Positions 16,082-25,126 of a stretch of DNA of 64,000 nt are shown here, one piece after another. The stretch covers positions 2,666,001 through 2,730,000 of the forward strand of contig NZ_JAFBBR010000001.1 in NCBI RefSeq assembly GCF_016907295.1, read 5' to 3'. Source of the stretch: Microbacterium dextranolyticum (GTDB taxonomy: Bacteria > Actinomycetota > Actinomycetes > Actinomycetales > Microbacteriaceae). The notes under the pieces are model-generated. The model saw nothing but the letters and a program-made list of their open reading frames with translations. It was not told the origin of the DNA and did no database searches. Both the position numbers and the translations under genes were made by a program. The first letter of the stretch is position 1. Each line of letters starts with the position of its first letter.

Positions 16082-18175
16082 GTGAGCGAGAACCTGCCGT
16101 TCGAGAGCGTCTACCGGCACGGGTTCGCGCGGGTCGCGGCGTGCACCGTGCCCGTCGCGATCGCCGACCCGGCCGCCAACGCCGCCGCCGTCATCGCCTC
16201 CGCGCGCCGTGCCCACGACGAGGGCGCCGCCGTCGCCGTGTTCCCCGAGCTGTGCCTCACCGGGTACGCGATCGACGATCTGGTCATGCAGGATCCGGTC
16301 CTCGACGCGGTGCTCGCGGCGATCGACGAGATCGTCGTCGCCTCGCGGTCGCTGCGCCCCCTGCTCGCCGTCGGCGCTCCGCTGCTGCTCGGGTCGCGGC
16401 TGGTCAACTGCGCCGTCGTGATCCAGGCCGGGCGGGTCCTCGGCATCGCCCCGAAGACGTTCCTTCCCACCTACCGCGAGTTCTACGAGGCGCGCTGGTA
16501 CGGCACCGGCGCCGAGGCGCCGCGCACCACCGTGATCGCGGGCACCGAGGTGCCGGTGGGTGCCGACCTGCTCTTCGCAGCGACCGATGTTCCCGGTCTC
16601 GTCGTGCACGCCGAGGTGTGCGAAGACGTGTGGGTGCCCATCCCCCCGTCCTCGACGGCAGCGCTCGCGGGCGCGACGGTGCTGCTCAACCTCTCCGGCA
16701 GCCCCATCACGGTGGCGCGCGCCGACGACCGGCATCTGCTGGCGAAGTCGCAGTCGTTCCGCTGCCTCGCGGCCTATGTCTACGCCGCCGCCGGGCAGGG
16801 CGAGTCGACCAACGACGTCTCATGGGACGGCCAGACGATGATCTACGAGGCGGGCGCCCTCCTCGCCGAGACCGACCGCTTTCCCGACGGGCCGCGCACC
16901 GCTCTCGCCGACATCGACCTCGACCGCCTTCGTCAGGACCGGCTGCGTCAGGGTACGTTCGACGACAACCGCGCCGTGGCCGCGCCTGCGGCATCCGCCG
17001 TCCGCCGCATCCCCTTCACAGTGGGCGTCGGCGTCGACGGGTTCGGCGCGGATGCCACCACACTCCATCGACCGCTCGACCGCTTCCCGTTCGTCCCGGA
17101 CGACGCGGCGCGGCTCGACCAGGACTGCTACGAGGCGTTCACCATCCAGGTGTCCGGCCTCGAGCAGCGCATGCGCGCGATCGGGCAGCCGCGACCGGTC
17201 ATCGGCGTCTCCGGAGGCCTCGACTCGACGCACGCCCTGCTCGTCGTCGCGCGCGCGATGGACCGCATGGGCCGCCCGCGCAGCGACATCCTCGCCTACA
17301 CGATGCCGGGGTTCGCGACGAGCGACCACACGAAGTCGAACGCCGTCGCCCTCGCCGAGGCGATCGGCGCGTCGATCGAGACGATCGACATCCGCCCGAT
17401 GGCGACCGAGATCCTGACGGGCATCGGGCATCCCTTCGCGCACGGCGAGCCCGTGTACGACGTCACGTTCGAGAACGTGCAGGCGGGCGCGCGCACCGAC
17501 TTCCTCTTCCGCCTCGCCAACCAGCACGGCGGCTTCGTCGTCGGCACCTCCGACCTCTCCGAGCTGGCGCTCGGCTGGGCGACGTACGGCGTCGGCGATC
17601 AGATGAGCCACTACGCCGTGAACGCCGGCGTGCCCAAGACCCTCATCCAGCACCTGATCCGCTGGGTGATCGCCCACTCTGACGCGGATGCCGCCACCGA
17701 CCTCTCCGACGACGCGAAGGCCGTTCTGCAATCGGTCCTCGACACCGAGATCAGCCCCGAGCTCGTCCCCGCCGGCCAGGACGGCAAAGTGCAGTCCACC
17801 GAGGACACGATCGGTCCCTACGCCCTGCACGACTTCGCGCTCTTCCACATCCTGCGCTACGGGCTGCGCCCGTCGAAGATCGCCTTCCTCGCGGAGCAGG
17901 CGTGGGGGGATGCCACGGCGGGCGCCTGGCCGCCCGGATTCCCGGATGCCGACCGCTACGCCTACGACCGCGCCACGATCGTGCGCTGGCTGCGGGTGTT
18001 CCTGAAGCGCTACTTCGGCTTCGCGCAGTTCAAGCGCACCGCGATCCCGAACGGCCCCAAGGTGCTGCCGGCAGGCTCGCTCTCGCCGCGGGGCGATTGG
18101 CGCGCGCCGTCGGACGGCAACGCACGGGTCTGGCTCGACGAGCTGAGCGCCGCGCTTCCCGAGCTCTCCGCCTGA
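16082..18175 (+). CDS. nadE: Glutamine-dependent NAD(+) synthase
   Basis: The 697-aa two-domain enzyme performs the last step of NAD synthesis, amidating deamido-NAD with ammonia from glutamine. The N-terminal nitrilase-type glutaminase (about 15-330) has its Glu in PELCLTGY, Lys in IAPKTFLP and catalytic Cys180 in HAEVCEDVW. The C-terminal synthetase has the PP-loop SGGLDSTHALL (about 376) and the family signature VVGTSDLSELALGW. Length fits the long actinobacterial/M. tuberculosis-type enzyme. The GTG at 16082 is preceded by CAGACT ending 6 nt upstream, a weak leaderless box. It is divergent from the nuclease-helicase gene. Confidence 0.93.
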   Translation: MSENLPFESVYRHGFARVAACTVPVAIADPAANAAAVIASARRAHDEGAAVAVFPELCLTGYAIDDLVMQDPVLDAVLAAIDEIVVASRSLRPLLAVGAPLLLGSRLVNCAVVIQAGRVLGIAPKTFLPTYREFYEARWYGTGAEAPRTTVIAGTEVPVGADLLFAATDVPGLVVHAEVCEDVWVPIPPSSTAALAGATVLLNLSGSPITVARADDRHLLAKSQSFRCLAAYVYAAAGQGESTNDVSWDGQTMIYEAGALLAETDRFPDGPRTALADIDLDRLRQDRLRQGTFDDNRAVAAPAASAVRRIPFTVGVGVDGFGADATTLHRPLDRFPFVPDDAARLDQDCYEAFTIQVSGLEQRMRAIGQPRPVIGVSGGLDSTHALLVVARAMDRMGRPRSDILAYTMPGFATSDHTKSNAVALAEAIGASIETIDIRPMATEILTGIGHPFAHGEPVYDVTFENVQAGARTDFLFRLANQHGGFVVGTSDLSELALGWATYGVGDQMSHYAVNAGVPKTLIQHLIRWVIAHSDADAATDLSDDAKAVLQSVLDTEISPELVPAGQDGKVQSTEDTIGPYALHDFALFHILRYGLRPSKIAFLAEQAWGDATAGAWPPGFPDADRYAYDRATIVRWLRVFLKRYFGFAQFKRTAIPNGPKVLPAGSLSPRGDWRAPSDGNARVWLDELSAALPELSA

Positions 18176-18250
18176 CGCGCGGCGCGGAAGCTCCGATCGC
18201 GCCGGGCGCCGGAGGATCGCCTGCTGCCCGCGTCGAAAACGCGTCGAAAT

Positions 18251-18266
18251 ATGTTGCCGACAACAT
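18251..18266. promoter_or_regulatory. LacI-type operator of the xylanase gene
   Basis: ATGTTGCCGACAACAT is a perfect 16-bp palindrome apart from the central CpG-containing tetrad, the form bound by LacI-family repressors. It covers the -35 element of the promoter at 18254-18282. A 9-bp direct repeat GCGTCGAAA (18230 and 18241) lies just upstream. Confidence 0.65.
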
Positions 18267-18282
18267 CAAATCTTCATAGCGT
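18254..18282 (+). promoter_or_regulatory. Promoter of the GH10 xylanase gene
   Basis: TTGCCG (18254-18259) and TAGCGT (18277-18282) are spaced by 17 bp, a normal sigma-A arrangement giving a leader of about 60 nt. The overlap with the palindrome at 18251 predicts repression by steric block. The rest of 18176-18350 holds no gene. Confidence 0.6.
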
Positions 18283-18350
18283 GTGCACCACCAACCCACA
18301 GGCGTCGCTGTCGACGTAGAGGCGCGCCTCGAGCTGAAAGGTGTTCATCG

Positions 18351-21300
18351 ATGAACTCGCCCTCCCCGCTCGCCCGCAGACGATGGGCGGTCGCTCTCGC
18401 GGCATCCCTCGCTGCGGGCGCACTGCTCGCACCGGCCGCCGCCGCTGCGGCGACACCGACTCCGGCACCGGTCACCGTCCTGTTCTCGAACTTCGAGCAG
18501 GGCCGCATCGCCCCTTGGGTCGCCTACGGCGACGGCGTCTCGCTGTCGAGTTATCACACGGTGCGCCTGAGCCACGAGACGAGCCTTCGGGTCGCGCAGC
18601 GCACGCAGTCCTCGCACGGCGTGACGACCGACATCACCGCTCTGACCTCCGCCGGACAGCGGTACACGGCGGGCGTCTGGGCACGCCTGGAGGCCGGCGC
18701 CGCGCCGACCCGGGTGACCATCACAGCCATCGAGAACGGCGAGCGTGCCGTCGCGGTCGCCGCGGCCACAACGGTGACCGCGGACGGGTGGACGAGCGTG
18801 GCGGGCGACTACACGCGCGCGGCCGACGCGACGCGAGTACAGATCGTCGTGTCGGCGGAGAGCGCGACCGACTCGTTCCTCATCGACGACGCCCTTCTGA
18901 CCGCGTACTCGTCGACGGTCGGCGTCATCCCCGACACGAAGCCGCTGAAGGATGCCATGCCCTTCCCCCTGGGAGCGGCGACCTACCAGCGGTTCACCAC
19001 CGGAGGCCCGGGCGAGGTCCTCTCGCGTCACTTCGATCAGGTGACGCCCGAGAACTACATGAAGCCCGAGGCCTGGTACACGGCCGACCGGTCCTTCGTC
19101 ACGTCGAACCCCGAAGCCGACGCCCTGATGGACTGGGCGAAGAGCACCGGCGGGCGCGTCTACGGCCACGTCCTCGCCTGGCACAGCCAGATCCCCGGCT
19201 GGTTCTTCCAGAACGATCAGGGCGGCGCGCTCACGTCCTCCGACGCCGACAAAGCGGTGCTCCGTGGACGCCTGAAGGCGCACATCGACAACATCGCGAA
19301 GTACTTCGCCGACCGCTACGGGCCGTACGGGTCCGCCGGCAACCCGTTGACCGCGTGGGACGTGGTCAACGAGGTCATCGCGGATTCGACCTCCGCGTCC
19401 AGCAACGGCATGCGAACGAGCAACTGGTACAACGTCCTCGGCGAGGGCTTCGTCGACGACGCCTTCCGCTTCGCGGACGAGGCTTTCAACCACACCTATG
19501 CCGCACCCGGATCCGCGCGACCGGTATCGCTGTTCATCAACGAGTACGGCACCGAGGGCGGCGACAACGCCTCCTCCAAGCTGCAGCGCTACTACGACCT
19601 CGTCACACGCCTGCTCGCTCGCGAGGTTCCCGTCGACGGTGTCGGCCACCAGTTCCACGTGAGCCTGAACACCCCTGTCGGCAACCTCGACCTGGCACTG
19701 AAGAAGTTCGAGGCGCTCCCCGTCGTGCAGGCCGTGACGGAGTTCGACGTCGCGACCGGGTTCCCGGCCACCGAGCGCCTGCTGATCCGTCAGGGCACCT
19801 ACGTCGGGCAGGCCTTCGACATCTTCCGCGCACACGACGCGAACAAAGATCTCTACTCGGTGACCGTCTGGGGCCTGGCCGACCTCGGCTCCTGGCGCTA
19901 CTACGAGGGCGCACCGCTGCTGTTCGACGACTACTACCAGCCCAAGTGGGCCTACGCGGGAGCCATCGGCGCTCCGATCCCCGCGGAGCCGAAGGCGCTG
20001 TCGGTCTTCGGCGGCGATGTCGCCCTCGACGCCCACGCGTTCACCGCCCCCACCTGGAGCGCGCTGGCCCGCACAGCGATCCGCGAAGGTTCCGACTTCG
20101 CCGCGCGCTGGAGCGCAGATCACCTGACCCTGCATGTGCGCAGCAACGACACGAGCACGAGTGCGGATGACGCCGTCGTCGTGCAGGTGGACGGCGTCGC
20201 GTACGAGCTGCGGCGCGACGGGACGGGAGACCTGCCCGGCGTCGCCAAGAACACCGCAACCGGCTGGGAGACGGTCGTCCACGTTCCCGCAGCGGACCTG
20301 CGCGCCGGCTCGGCGCTGAAGTTCAACGTCGTCGTCCGCGACGGCGTGAACGAACAGGGATGGAACGCCCCCGGCATCAGCGGGGATCTGACCCTCCTCG
20401 AGGATCTGTCCACGGTCGACATCGTCCGCACCGTGTCGGCCCCCGACATCGACGGCTCCGTCGACCCCGCCTGGGCGGATGCCCACCCCGTCACCACCGG
20501 CAAGGCCGTGAACGGCACCGACACCGCATCGGCCGAGGTCCGGTCGCTGTGGAGCGGTAGCGATGACACTCTGTACCTGCTGGCACAGGTGACCGACCCG
20601 ATGATCGACACCTCGGCATCCGCCGCCCACGAGAAGGACTCGGTCGAGTTCTTCGTCGACCTGGGCAACACGAAGTCGGGTGCGTACACGGCCGGCGACA
20701 TGCAGCTGCGCATCAACGCGAACGGCGAGCGCAGCTTCGGCGCCGGTGACGCCGCGGCCCAGTCGGCACGCGTGGCCTCCGCGGTCGCACGGGTCGACGG
20801 CGGCTACATCGTCGAAGCGGCCATCGCCATGAACGGTCATGGCGGGCCCGGTGCGCACGTGGGCCTGGACTTCCAGGTCAACGACGCCGCCGACGGCCGG
20901 CGCATCGGGGTGCGGACCTGGGCCGATCCGACCGGATCGGGCTGGAACAGCACCGGGCGCTGGGGCGTCGGAACCTTCGTCACCGGTGAGGATGCCGCAC
21001 CGATGGCGATCGTGCTGGGGTCCCCGTCCGTCGTCGCGGGTGGCGCGGTGAGCGCTCAGCTCTCGGGCTTCACGCCCGGAGACCTGTTGGAGCTCTCGGT
21101 GGAACCGGCCGCGGGCGCATCGACACGAGCGCTCGCTGCGGAGGCATCCGTCCCCGTGTCGACCGTCCCGGTCGCGATCGACGAGAACGGTGGAGCGAGC
21201 GTCAGCGTCCCGATCCCCGCCGACACGGCGGCCGGTGACTACACGGTGCGCGCTCGGCAGGTCGGCACACTTCTCGCCGATGCCGCGCTCACGGTGACGG

Positions 21301-21506
21301 CCCCGACGACTCCCGGCGACGGCGGCGGCACGGACCACGGTTCGGGCACCCCGGGTACGGGCGGCCAGCCGTCCGGAGGTCAGGCCTCCGGGTCGCTGTC
21401 ATCGACGGGTGGCGACGCCTCGGGACTGATCGGAGCGACCCTCGGCGGCGTGCTCCTGCTCGCGGCCGGCGCACTCCTGCTGCGACGGCGGCGTCTCGTG
21501 CGCTGA
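18351..21506 (+). CDS. Secreted, wall-anchored multidomain endo-1,4-beta-xylanase (GH10)
   Basis: The 1051-aa extracellular enzyme cleaves the xylan backbone. It has a signal peptide (about 1-34, Ala-rich cleavage region), a CBM4/9/22-like beta-sandwich (about 44-185), and a GH10 barrel (about 195-545) with GHVLAWHSQIPGWFF, acid/base Glu341 in WDVVNEV and nucleophile Glu464 in VTEFDVA. Two CBM9-like regions follow (about 550-685 and 690-885), then an Ig-like part and a Gly/Ser linker. It ends with LSSTGGD, a hydrophobic helix and RRRRLVR, a sortase-type wall-sorting signal with Leu-Ser-Ser-Thr-Gly in place of LPXTG. GAAAGG lies 8 nt before the ATG. A LacI-type operator controls it and a perfect hairpin at 21541 ends it. 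Confidence 0.92.
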   Translation: MNSPSPLARRRWAVALAASLAAGALLAPAAAAAATPTPAPVTVLFSNFEQGRIAPWVAYGDGVSLSSYHTVRLSHETSLRVAQRTQSSHGVTTDITALTSAGQRYTAGVWARLEAGAAPTRVTITAIENGERAVAVAAATTVTADGWTSVAGDYTRAADATRVQIVVSAESATDSFLIDDALLTAYSSTVGVIPDTKPLKDAMPFPLGAATYQRFTTGGPGEVLSRHFDQVTPENYMKPEAWYTADRSFVTSNPEADALMDWAKSTGGRVYGHVLAWHSQIPGWFFQNDQGGALTSSDADKAVLRGRLKAHIDNIAKYFADRYGPYGSAGNPLTAWDVVNEVIADSTSASSNGMRTSNWYNVLGEGFVDDAFRFADEAFNHTYAAPGSARPVSLFINEYGTEGGDNASSKLQRYYDLVTRLLAREVPVDGVGHQFHVSLNTPVGNLDLALKKFEALPVVQAVTEFDVATGFPATERLLIRQGTYVGQAFDIFRAHDANKDLYSVTVWGLADLGSWRYYEGAPLLFDDYYQPKWAYAGAIGAPIPAEPKALSVFGGDVALDAHAFTAPTWSALARTAIREGSDFAARWSADHLTLHVRSNDTSTSADDAVVVQVDGVAYELRRDGTGDLPGVAKNTATGWETVVHVPAADLRAGSALKFNVVVRDGVNEQGWNAPGISGDLTLLEDLSTVDIVRTVSAPDIDGSVDPAWADAHPVTTGKAVNGTDTASAEVRSLWSGSDDTLYLLAQVTDPMIDTSASAAHEKDSVEFFVDLGNTKSGAYTAGDMQLRINANGERSFGAGDAAAQSARVASAVARVDGGYIVEAAIAMNGHGGPGAHVGLDFQVNDAADGRRIGVRTWADPTGSGWNSTGRWGVGTFVTGEDAAPMAIVLGSPSVVAGGAVSAQLSGFTPGDLLELSVEPAAGASTRALAAEASVPVSTVPVAIDENGGASVSVPIPADTAAGDYTVRARQVGTLLADAALTVTAPTTPGDGGGTDHGSGTPGTGGQPSGGQASGSLSSTGGDASGLIGATLGGVLLLAAGALLLRRRRLVR

Positions 21507-21540
21507 CCGAGCGCGCGCCGACGCTGACGCGACGACGTGC

Positions 21541-21576
21541 GACGGCGCCCCTCCTCGGCAGAGGAGGGGCGCCGTC
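21541..21576 (+). terminator. Perfect 16-bp hairpin after the xylanase gene
   Basis: GACGGCGCCCCTCCTC and GAGGAGGGGCGCCGTC pair completely around GGCA, with no T run. It lies between convergent genes and could also serve the minus-strand gene at 21624. Confidence 0.75.
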
Positions 21577-21623
21577 TCGCGCGTGCGCGTCCGCGGGTCG
21601 CGACACGCCGTCGCCCGCGGACG

Positions 21624-22211
21624 TCAGTCCTTCGGGAGCACCCCGACGGCGATCGTGATGACCCAGCCGTCGCGCGAGGCATCCGTGAGCGCGTACTTCG
21701 CGTTGCGGTCGGGGATCCAGCCCTTCGCGCGGCCGGTGTCGAGCCGGACGTGCTCCGGCGGCACGCGCACGCCGCGGCCGTCTGCTTCGAGGACGGCCTG
21801 CACGCGCACCCAGTGCTGCAGCAGGTCGGGAATGTTCGTCTCATCCAGCAGCCGCGAGTGCTTCTGCATCTGCCGCACGTCGGCGGGCTCGGGATGCATG
21901 TCGCGGATGTCGATTCCCACGGGAAGCGCCGGGTCGCAGATCGCGACGACCGTGGCGGCCCGATAGCTCGCGGTCACGATCGCGATCGGCAGCTCCTCAC
22001 CCCCGCGCGAGGCGATCAGGCGGGTGTGGTACCCGAAGCCGCGCGGCGCCTCGCGCTCGATCGTGACATCCTTCGTCTCGCAGCCGAGCTTCGCGGCGAT
22101 GAGCTCCTTCGCGATGATCCGTCGCCGGTCGTGGACGCTCGTCCCCGGGTCCCACCCCAGGCGTGCCGTGACGCCGTCGGGCGCATCGAGGAGAACCGTC
22201 TGCAGGGCCAT
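21624..22211 (-). CDS. 4'-phosphopantetheinyl transferase-like protein with a degenerate active site
   Basis: The 195-aa protein has the size and outline of a Sfp/AcpS-superfamily enzyme, which loads phosphopantetheine onto carrier proteins. It contains ELIAAKLGC, the first Mg-binding motif VGIDIRDM (about residues 97-104), a His/Arg-rich middle and a WVRVQAVLEADGRGV segment at the position of the second motif. In active enzymes that segment reads like W-x-x-KEA-x-x-K; here KE is VQ and the following Lys is Glu. Catalysis may therefore be lost or altered, or the alignment may be off. ATG at 22211 follows AGTCTCCC on the complementary strand (GGGAGACT as mRNA). No carrier-protein or synthase gene is nearby. 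Confidence 0.6.
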   Translation of the reverse strand: MALQTVLLDAPDGVTARLGWDPGTSVHDRRRIIAKELIAAKLGCETKDVTIEREAPRGFGYHTRLIASRGGEELPIAIVTASYRAATVVAICDPALPVGIDIRDMHPEPADVRQMQKHSRLLDETNIPDLLQHWVRVQAVLEADGRGVRVPPEHVRLDTGRAKGWIPDRNAKYALTDASRDGWVITIAVGVLPKD

Positions 22212-22359
22212 AGGGAGACTCCGTTCGTGGGGCCGTGGACCCGGGTGGGGGTCCGATCGTGACCATCATCGCGCACTCGTGCACCGCGCGACGACGACGC
22301 GTCCAGAAGAAAAAGCGCGACCGCGAGCTTCGGTGCGGCCGGGATGGCAGGATCGGAGG

Positions 22360-22914
22360 GTGAAACTCCTCGTCGCCGCACTCGCTTCCGAACTCGTCGC
22401 CTTCGAGCAGGACCCGGATGGATTCGAACGCCTCGTCACCGGCCCCGGCAAGATGCACGCAACGTATGCGCTGACGCGACGCCTGGACGCCGGGGGCGTC
22501 GAGGAGATCGTCGTCGTCGGGACCGCGGGCGCGCTGGATGCCTCTCTCACCGGCGTGTACGACATCGCCGAGGCCCTCCAGCACGACGTGTCGGACATCG
22601 ACGGCGTCGTCGGCCAGCACGTCTCCCTCCCCGCGCGCGTGGTGACGGGGCGCGGGGACGCGGTCATCGCGACGGGCGACAGCTTCGTGGACGATGCGGA
22701 TGCCGTGGCATCCATCCGGTCGCTCGGCGCGACCCTCGTCGATATGGAGACCTACTCGTACATCTGGGTGGCGCAGCAGTTCGGCGTACCGATCACGGTG
22801 CTGAAGGCCGTGTCGGACAACGCGCAGGACGACGCGATCACCGATTGGCGCGACGCGGTCGCCGCCTGCAGCGTCGTGCTGCGTCGCGAGGTGCGCGAGC
22901 GCTACGGGGTCTGA
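22360..22914 (+). CDS. 5'-methylthioadenosine/S-adenosylhomocysteine nucleosidase-like protein
   Basis: The 184-aa protein belongs to the nucleoside phosphorylase/hydrolase fold. Family features are the start KLLVAALASELVAF, the glycine strand EEIVVVGTAGALD, the purine/ribose-site segment LVDMETYSYIWVAQQFGVP with the conserved Met-Glu pair, and KAVSDNAQDD with the catalytic Asp. It is shorter than MtnN (about 230 aa), mainly in the middle. It should release adenine or another base from a nucleoside. GTG at 22360 has CAGGAT ending 6 nt upstream, a possible leaderless -10; GGAGG directly adjacent is too close to act as a normal ribosome site. Confidence 0.7.
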   Translation: MKLLVAALASELVAFEQDPDGFERLVTGPGKMHATYALTRRLDAGGVEEIVVVGTAGALDASLTGVYDIAEALQHDVSDIDGVVGQHVSLPARVVTGRGDAVIATGDSFVDDADAVASIRSLGATLVDMETYSYIWVAQQFGVPITVLKAVSDNAQDDAITDWRDAVAACSVVLRREVRERYGV

Positions 22915-22988
22915 GGGGGACCGCCCACCTGGTTGACGGTAGCCTCGGAGTGCCGCCGCGGGCGCCGCGGCCCGATCCGGAGGACCCC

Positions 22989-23966
22989 ATGTCGACCACC
23001 CCACCCACCGGCCCGTTCGATCCCTCGGGCGAGGCGGAGCGGAACACCCCGACGACGCCGTACGACCCGAACACGCCGTACACGCCGCCCACACCCCCGG
23101 CACCGAGCCCCGACGCGCAGCCCACCGTGGCATTCGGGCCGGCAGACGGCGCCCCGGCGCCGCAGGCCCCGTCCGCTCCGCAGATCCCGCCGGCAGCGCC
23201 GAACGGCTACCCGCCCACCGGCTACCCGCAGCAGCCCGGCTACGCTCCGGCGGGCTTCCCGCCGGCCGCCTACGGCGCTCCCGCTCTCGGCGCACCGGGG
23301 GCACCGGGAGCCCCCGATCAGCGGCCCAAGACCCTGGCCTGGACGGCGCTCATCCTCGGCGCCGTCGGCACGCTCCTCGCCCTCGTCGGCTTCGTCCCCG
23401 TCCCCTGGCTCGGACTGATCACCGTCTTCGTCAGCGGCTTCGTCCTGCTCGCGGCGTTCGTCGTCGCGTTGGTGGCGCTGATCTCGAAGCGACACGGCGG
23501 CACGGCTCTGAGCGTCACGGGTCTGGTCCTGTCCGTCCTCGGCGGCACGATCGGCGCGTTCGCACTGATCATCGCGGCGCTGTTCACCGGATTCTCCACG
23601 GCGAACGTGGTCGTCAACGACGGCCTGCCCGCGCCGGCGCCGACCGCGCAGGTCAGTCAGGACCCGTACGACGTCACCGAGACCCCGCTGACCTCCGACG
23701 AAGAGGCCTTCATCGCAGAGGTGCGCCCGCAGGTCAACGCGATCATGGCCGACATCGACCCGTCCCTCACCGCCGACATCGTCGAGCAGTCGCTGCCCGA
23801 CAGCGCTCTGGTCGCGATCGGTCAGGGCCTGCTCGTCACCGGCGAGAGCGGGATCGACACGTACGCCGGACAGATGCAGGCGGGCGCCGGCGACTCCGTG
23901 AGCACGGATCAGCTCCGCACCCTCTTCGAGGCCATCTACCAGGCTGCGCAGACGCACCTGAAGTGA
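22989..23966 (+). CDS. Proline-rich membrane protein with DUF4190-like domain
   Basis: The 325-aa protein has a long Pro/Thr/Ala/Gly-rich cytosolic N-terminus (about 1-112, with repeats such as GYPPTGYPQQPGY). Two to three hydrophobic helices follow (about 114-200: LAWTALILGAVGTLLALVGF, then GLITVFVSGFVLLAAFVVAL and the AFALIIAALFTGF helix). An extracellular tail (about 210-325) has acidic helices and ends TLFEAIYQAAQTHLK. This layout is common in actinobacteria and has no assigned function. GGAGGACCCC precedes the ATG at 22989. A long hairpin follows the stop. Confidence 0.7.
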   Translation: MSTTPPTGPFDPSGEAERNTPTTPYDPNTPYTPPTPPAPSPDAQPTVAFGPADGAPAPQAPSAPQIPPAAPNGYPPTGYPQQPGYAPAGFPPAAYGAPALGAPGAPGAPDQRPKTLAWTALILGAVGTLLALVGFVPVPWLGLITVFVSGFVLLAAFVVALVALISKRHGGTALSVTGLVLSVLGGTIGAFALIIAALFTGFSTANVVVNDGLPAPAPTAQVSQDPYDVTETPLTSDEEAFIAEVRPQVNAIMADIDPSLTADIVEQSLPDSALVAIGQGLLVTGESGIDTYAGQMQAGAGDSVSTDQLRTLFEAIYQAAQTHLK

Positions 23967-23973
23967 GCCACCC

Positions 23974-24021
23974 CGAAGGCCCGGGCGGCACGTGTCGACA
24001 CACGTCCCGTCCGGGCCTTCG
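23974..24021 (+). terminator. Long nested hairpin after the DUF4190-like gene
   Basis: CGAAGGCCCGG pairs perfectly with CCGGGCCTTCG (24011-24021). Inside, CGG/CCG and ACGTGT/ACACGT around CGAC extend the stem. No T tract. Confidence 0.65.
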
Positions 24022-24063
24022 CGCGTGAGCGGAACCCTGCGCCGCTCCGCGTAGCGTGGAGGC

Positions 24064-25083
24064 ATGAACTGGTCGCCGCTCGCCGCCCGCCGTTCGCCCC
24101 TGTTGCAGGTCGCGAAGTCGGCGGTCGCGACCCTGGTGGCCTGGCTCGTCGCCGGGGCGCTGGTCCAGGGCCCTCCCCCGGTGTTCGCGGCGATCGCGGC
24201 CCTGCTGACCGTCCAGCCGAGCATCAGCCAGTCGTTCGGTCGCGGCGTGGAACGCACGGTCGGCGTCGTGGCTGGCGTGGTCGTGGCCTCGTCGATCGGC
24301 ATGATGCTCGGCGCCGGATTCGTCAGTGTGGCACTCGCGGTGGTCGCGGTTTTGCTCATCGCCTGGGCGCTGCGGGCGGTTCCGGGCACGGCGAACCAGA
24401 TGGCGATCAGCGCGCTGCTCGTGCTGGCCATCGGCACCACCACCCCGCACTACGCCGTCGACCGCATCGTCGAGACCGTCATCGGCGCGGTCATCGGCCT
24501 CATCGTGAACATCGCGATCGTTCCCCCCGTGACCCTCGGACCGGCCCGGGAGCGGGTCGCCGCTCTCACCGCCGGCGTCGGCACAGCCCTCGACGACCTC
24601 GGCGACGCTCTGCTGTCGCCCCAGACCACGGGCGGCCTCACCGCACTGCTCACCCGTGCCCGCTCGCTGCGTGCCGCCGCGACGGCGGCCGAGTCCGCGC
24701 TGGCGGATGCCCGGGACTCGCTCACCCTCAATCCGCTGCGTCGCCGCCGGTCCGAGGACGTCGCCCTCCTCGAGCGCGACGTCCGGCGCGTGTCGGCCAT
24801 CGCGACGCAGGTCATCGGCATGACGCGCGCGTTCGTGGACGAGTACGACGACACGGTCGCGGGCGACCCATCGGCCGCCGCGATCGCCGAGCAGCTGCAC
24901 CGCGCCGCGCACGACGTGCGGATGAGCCCCTCCGGGACGACAGCGCCGCCCGAGGAGCCGCCCGCGCTGACGCGGCCTCTCGAGATCGTGCAGGCGCCGC
25001 CGACCCACTGGCTGCTGATCGGATCGATGCTCGTCGACCTGCGCCGCATCCACGACGGACTCGCCGAGGCGGACCACCGCTGA
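24064..25083 (+). CDS. Aromatic acid exporter (ArAE/FUSC)-like membrane protein
   Basis: The 339-aa protein has about six hydrophobic segments in residues 10-160 (SAVATLVAWLVAGALVQG, FAAIAALLTVQPSISQSFGR, VVAGVVVASSIGMMLGAG and others). A cytosolic helical part rich in Ala and Arg fills the rest. The motif around AALLTVQPSISQSF and the helix pattern match the ArAE_1/FUSC group, which exports aromatic acids or is of unknown function. The ATG at 24064 is preceded by TAGCGT (24052-24057) at 6 nt, a leaderless signature. It is convergent with sbcC. Confidence 0.75.
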   Translation: MNWSPLAARRSPLLQVAKSAVATLVAWLVAGALVQGPPPVFAAIAALLTVQPSISQSFGRGVERTVGVVAGVVVASSIGMMLGAGFVSVALAVVAVLLIAWALRAVPGTANQMAISALLVLAIGTTTPHYAVDRIVETVIGAVIGLIVNIAIVPPVTLGPARERVAALTAGVGTALDDLGDALLSPQTTGGLTALLTRARSLRAAATAAESALADARDSLTLNPLRRRRSEDVALLERDVRRVSAIATQVIGMTRAFVDEYDDTVAGDPSAAAIAEQLHRAAHDVRMSPSGTTAPPEEPPALTRPLEIVQAPPTHWLLIGSMLVDLRRIHDGLAEADHR

Positions 25084-25126
25084 GACTCCAGGCCCGTCCG
25101 GTCGGGCACTTCGCCGCCGCGAACCC

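Noticed and set aside
13474..17682. 1402-aa plus-strand open frame across the nuclease-helicase and nadE genes
   Set aside because: It is an antisense/alternate-frame product of GC-rich coding sequence: Arg/Gly/Ala-rich, no domain pattern, and it overlaps two well supported genes.
18345..21338. 997-aa minus-strand open frame opposite the xylanase gene
   Set aside because: Shadow of the xylanase gene with no recognisable family.
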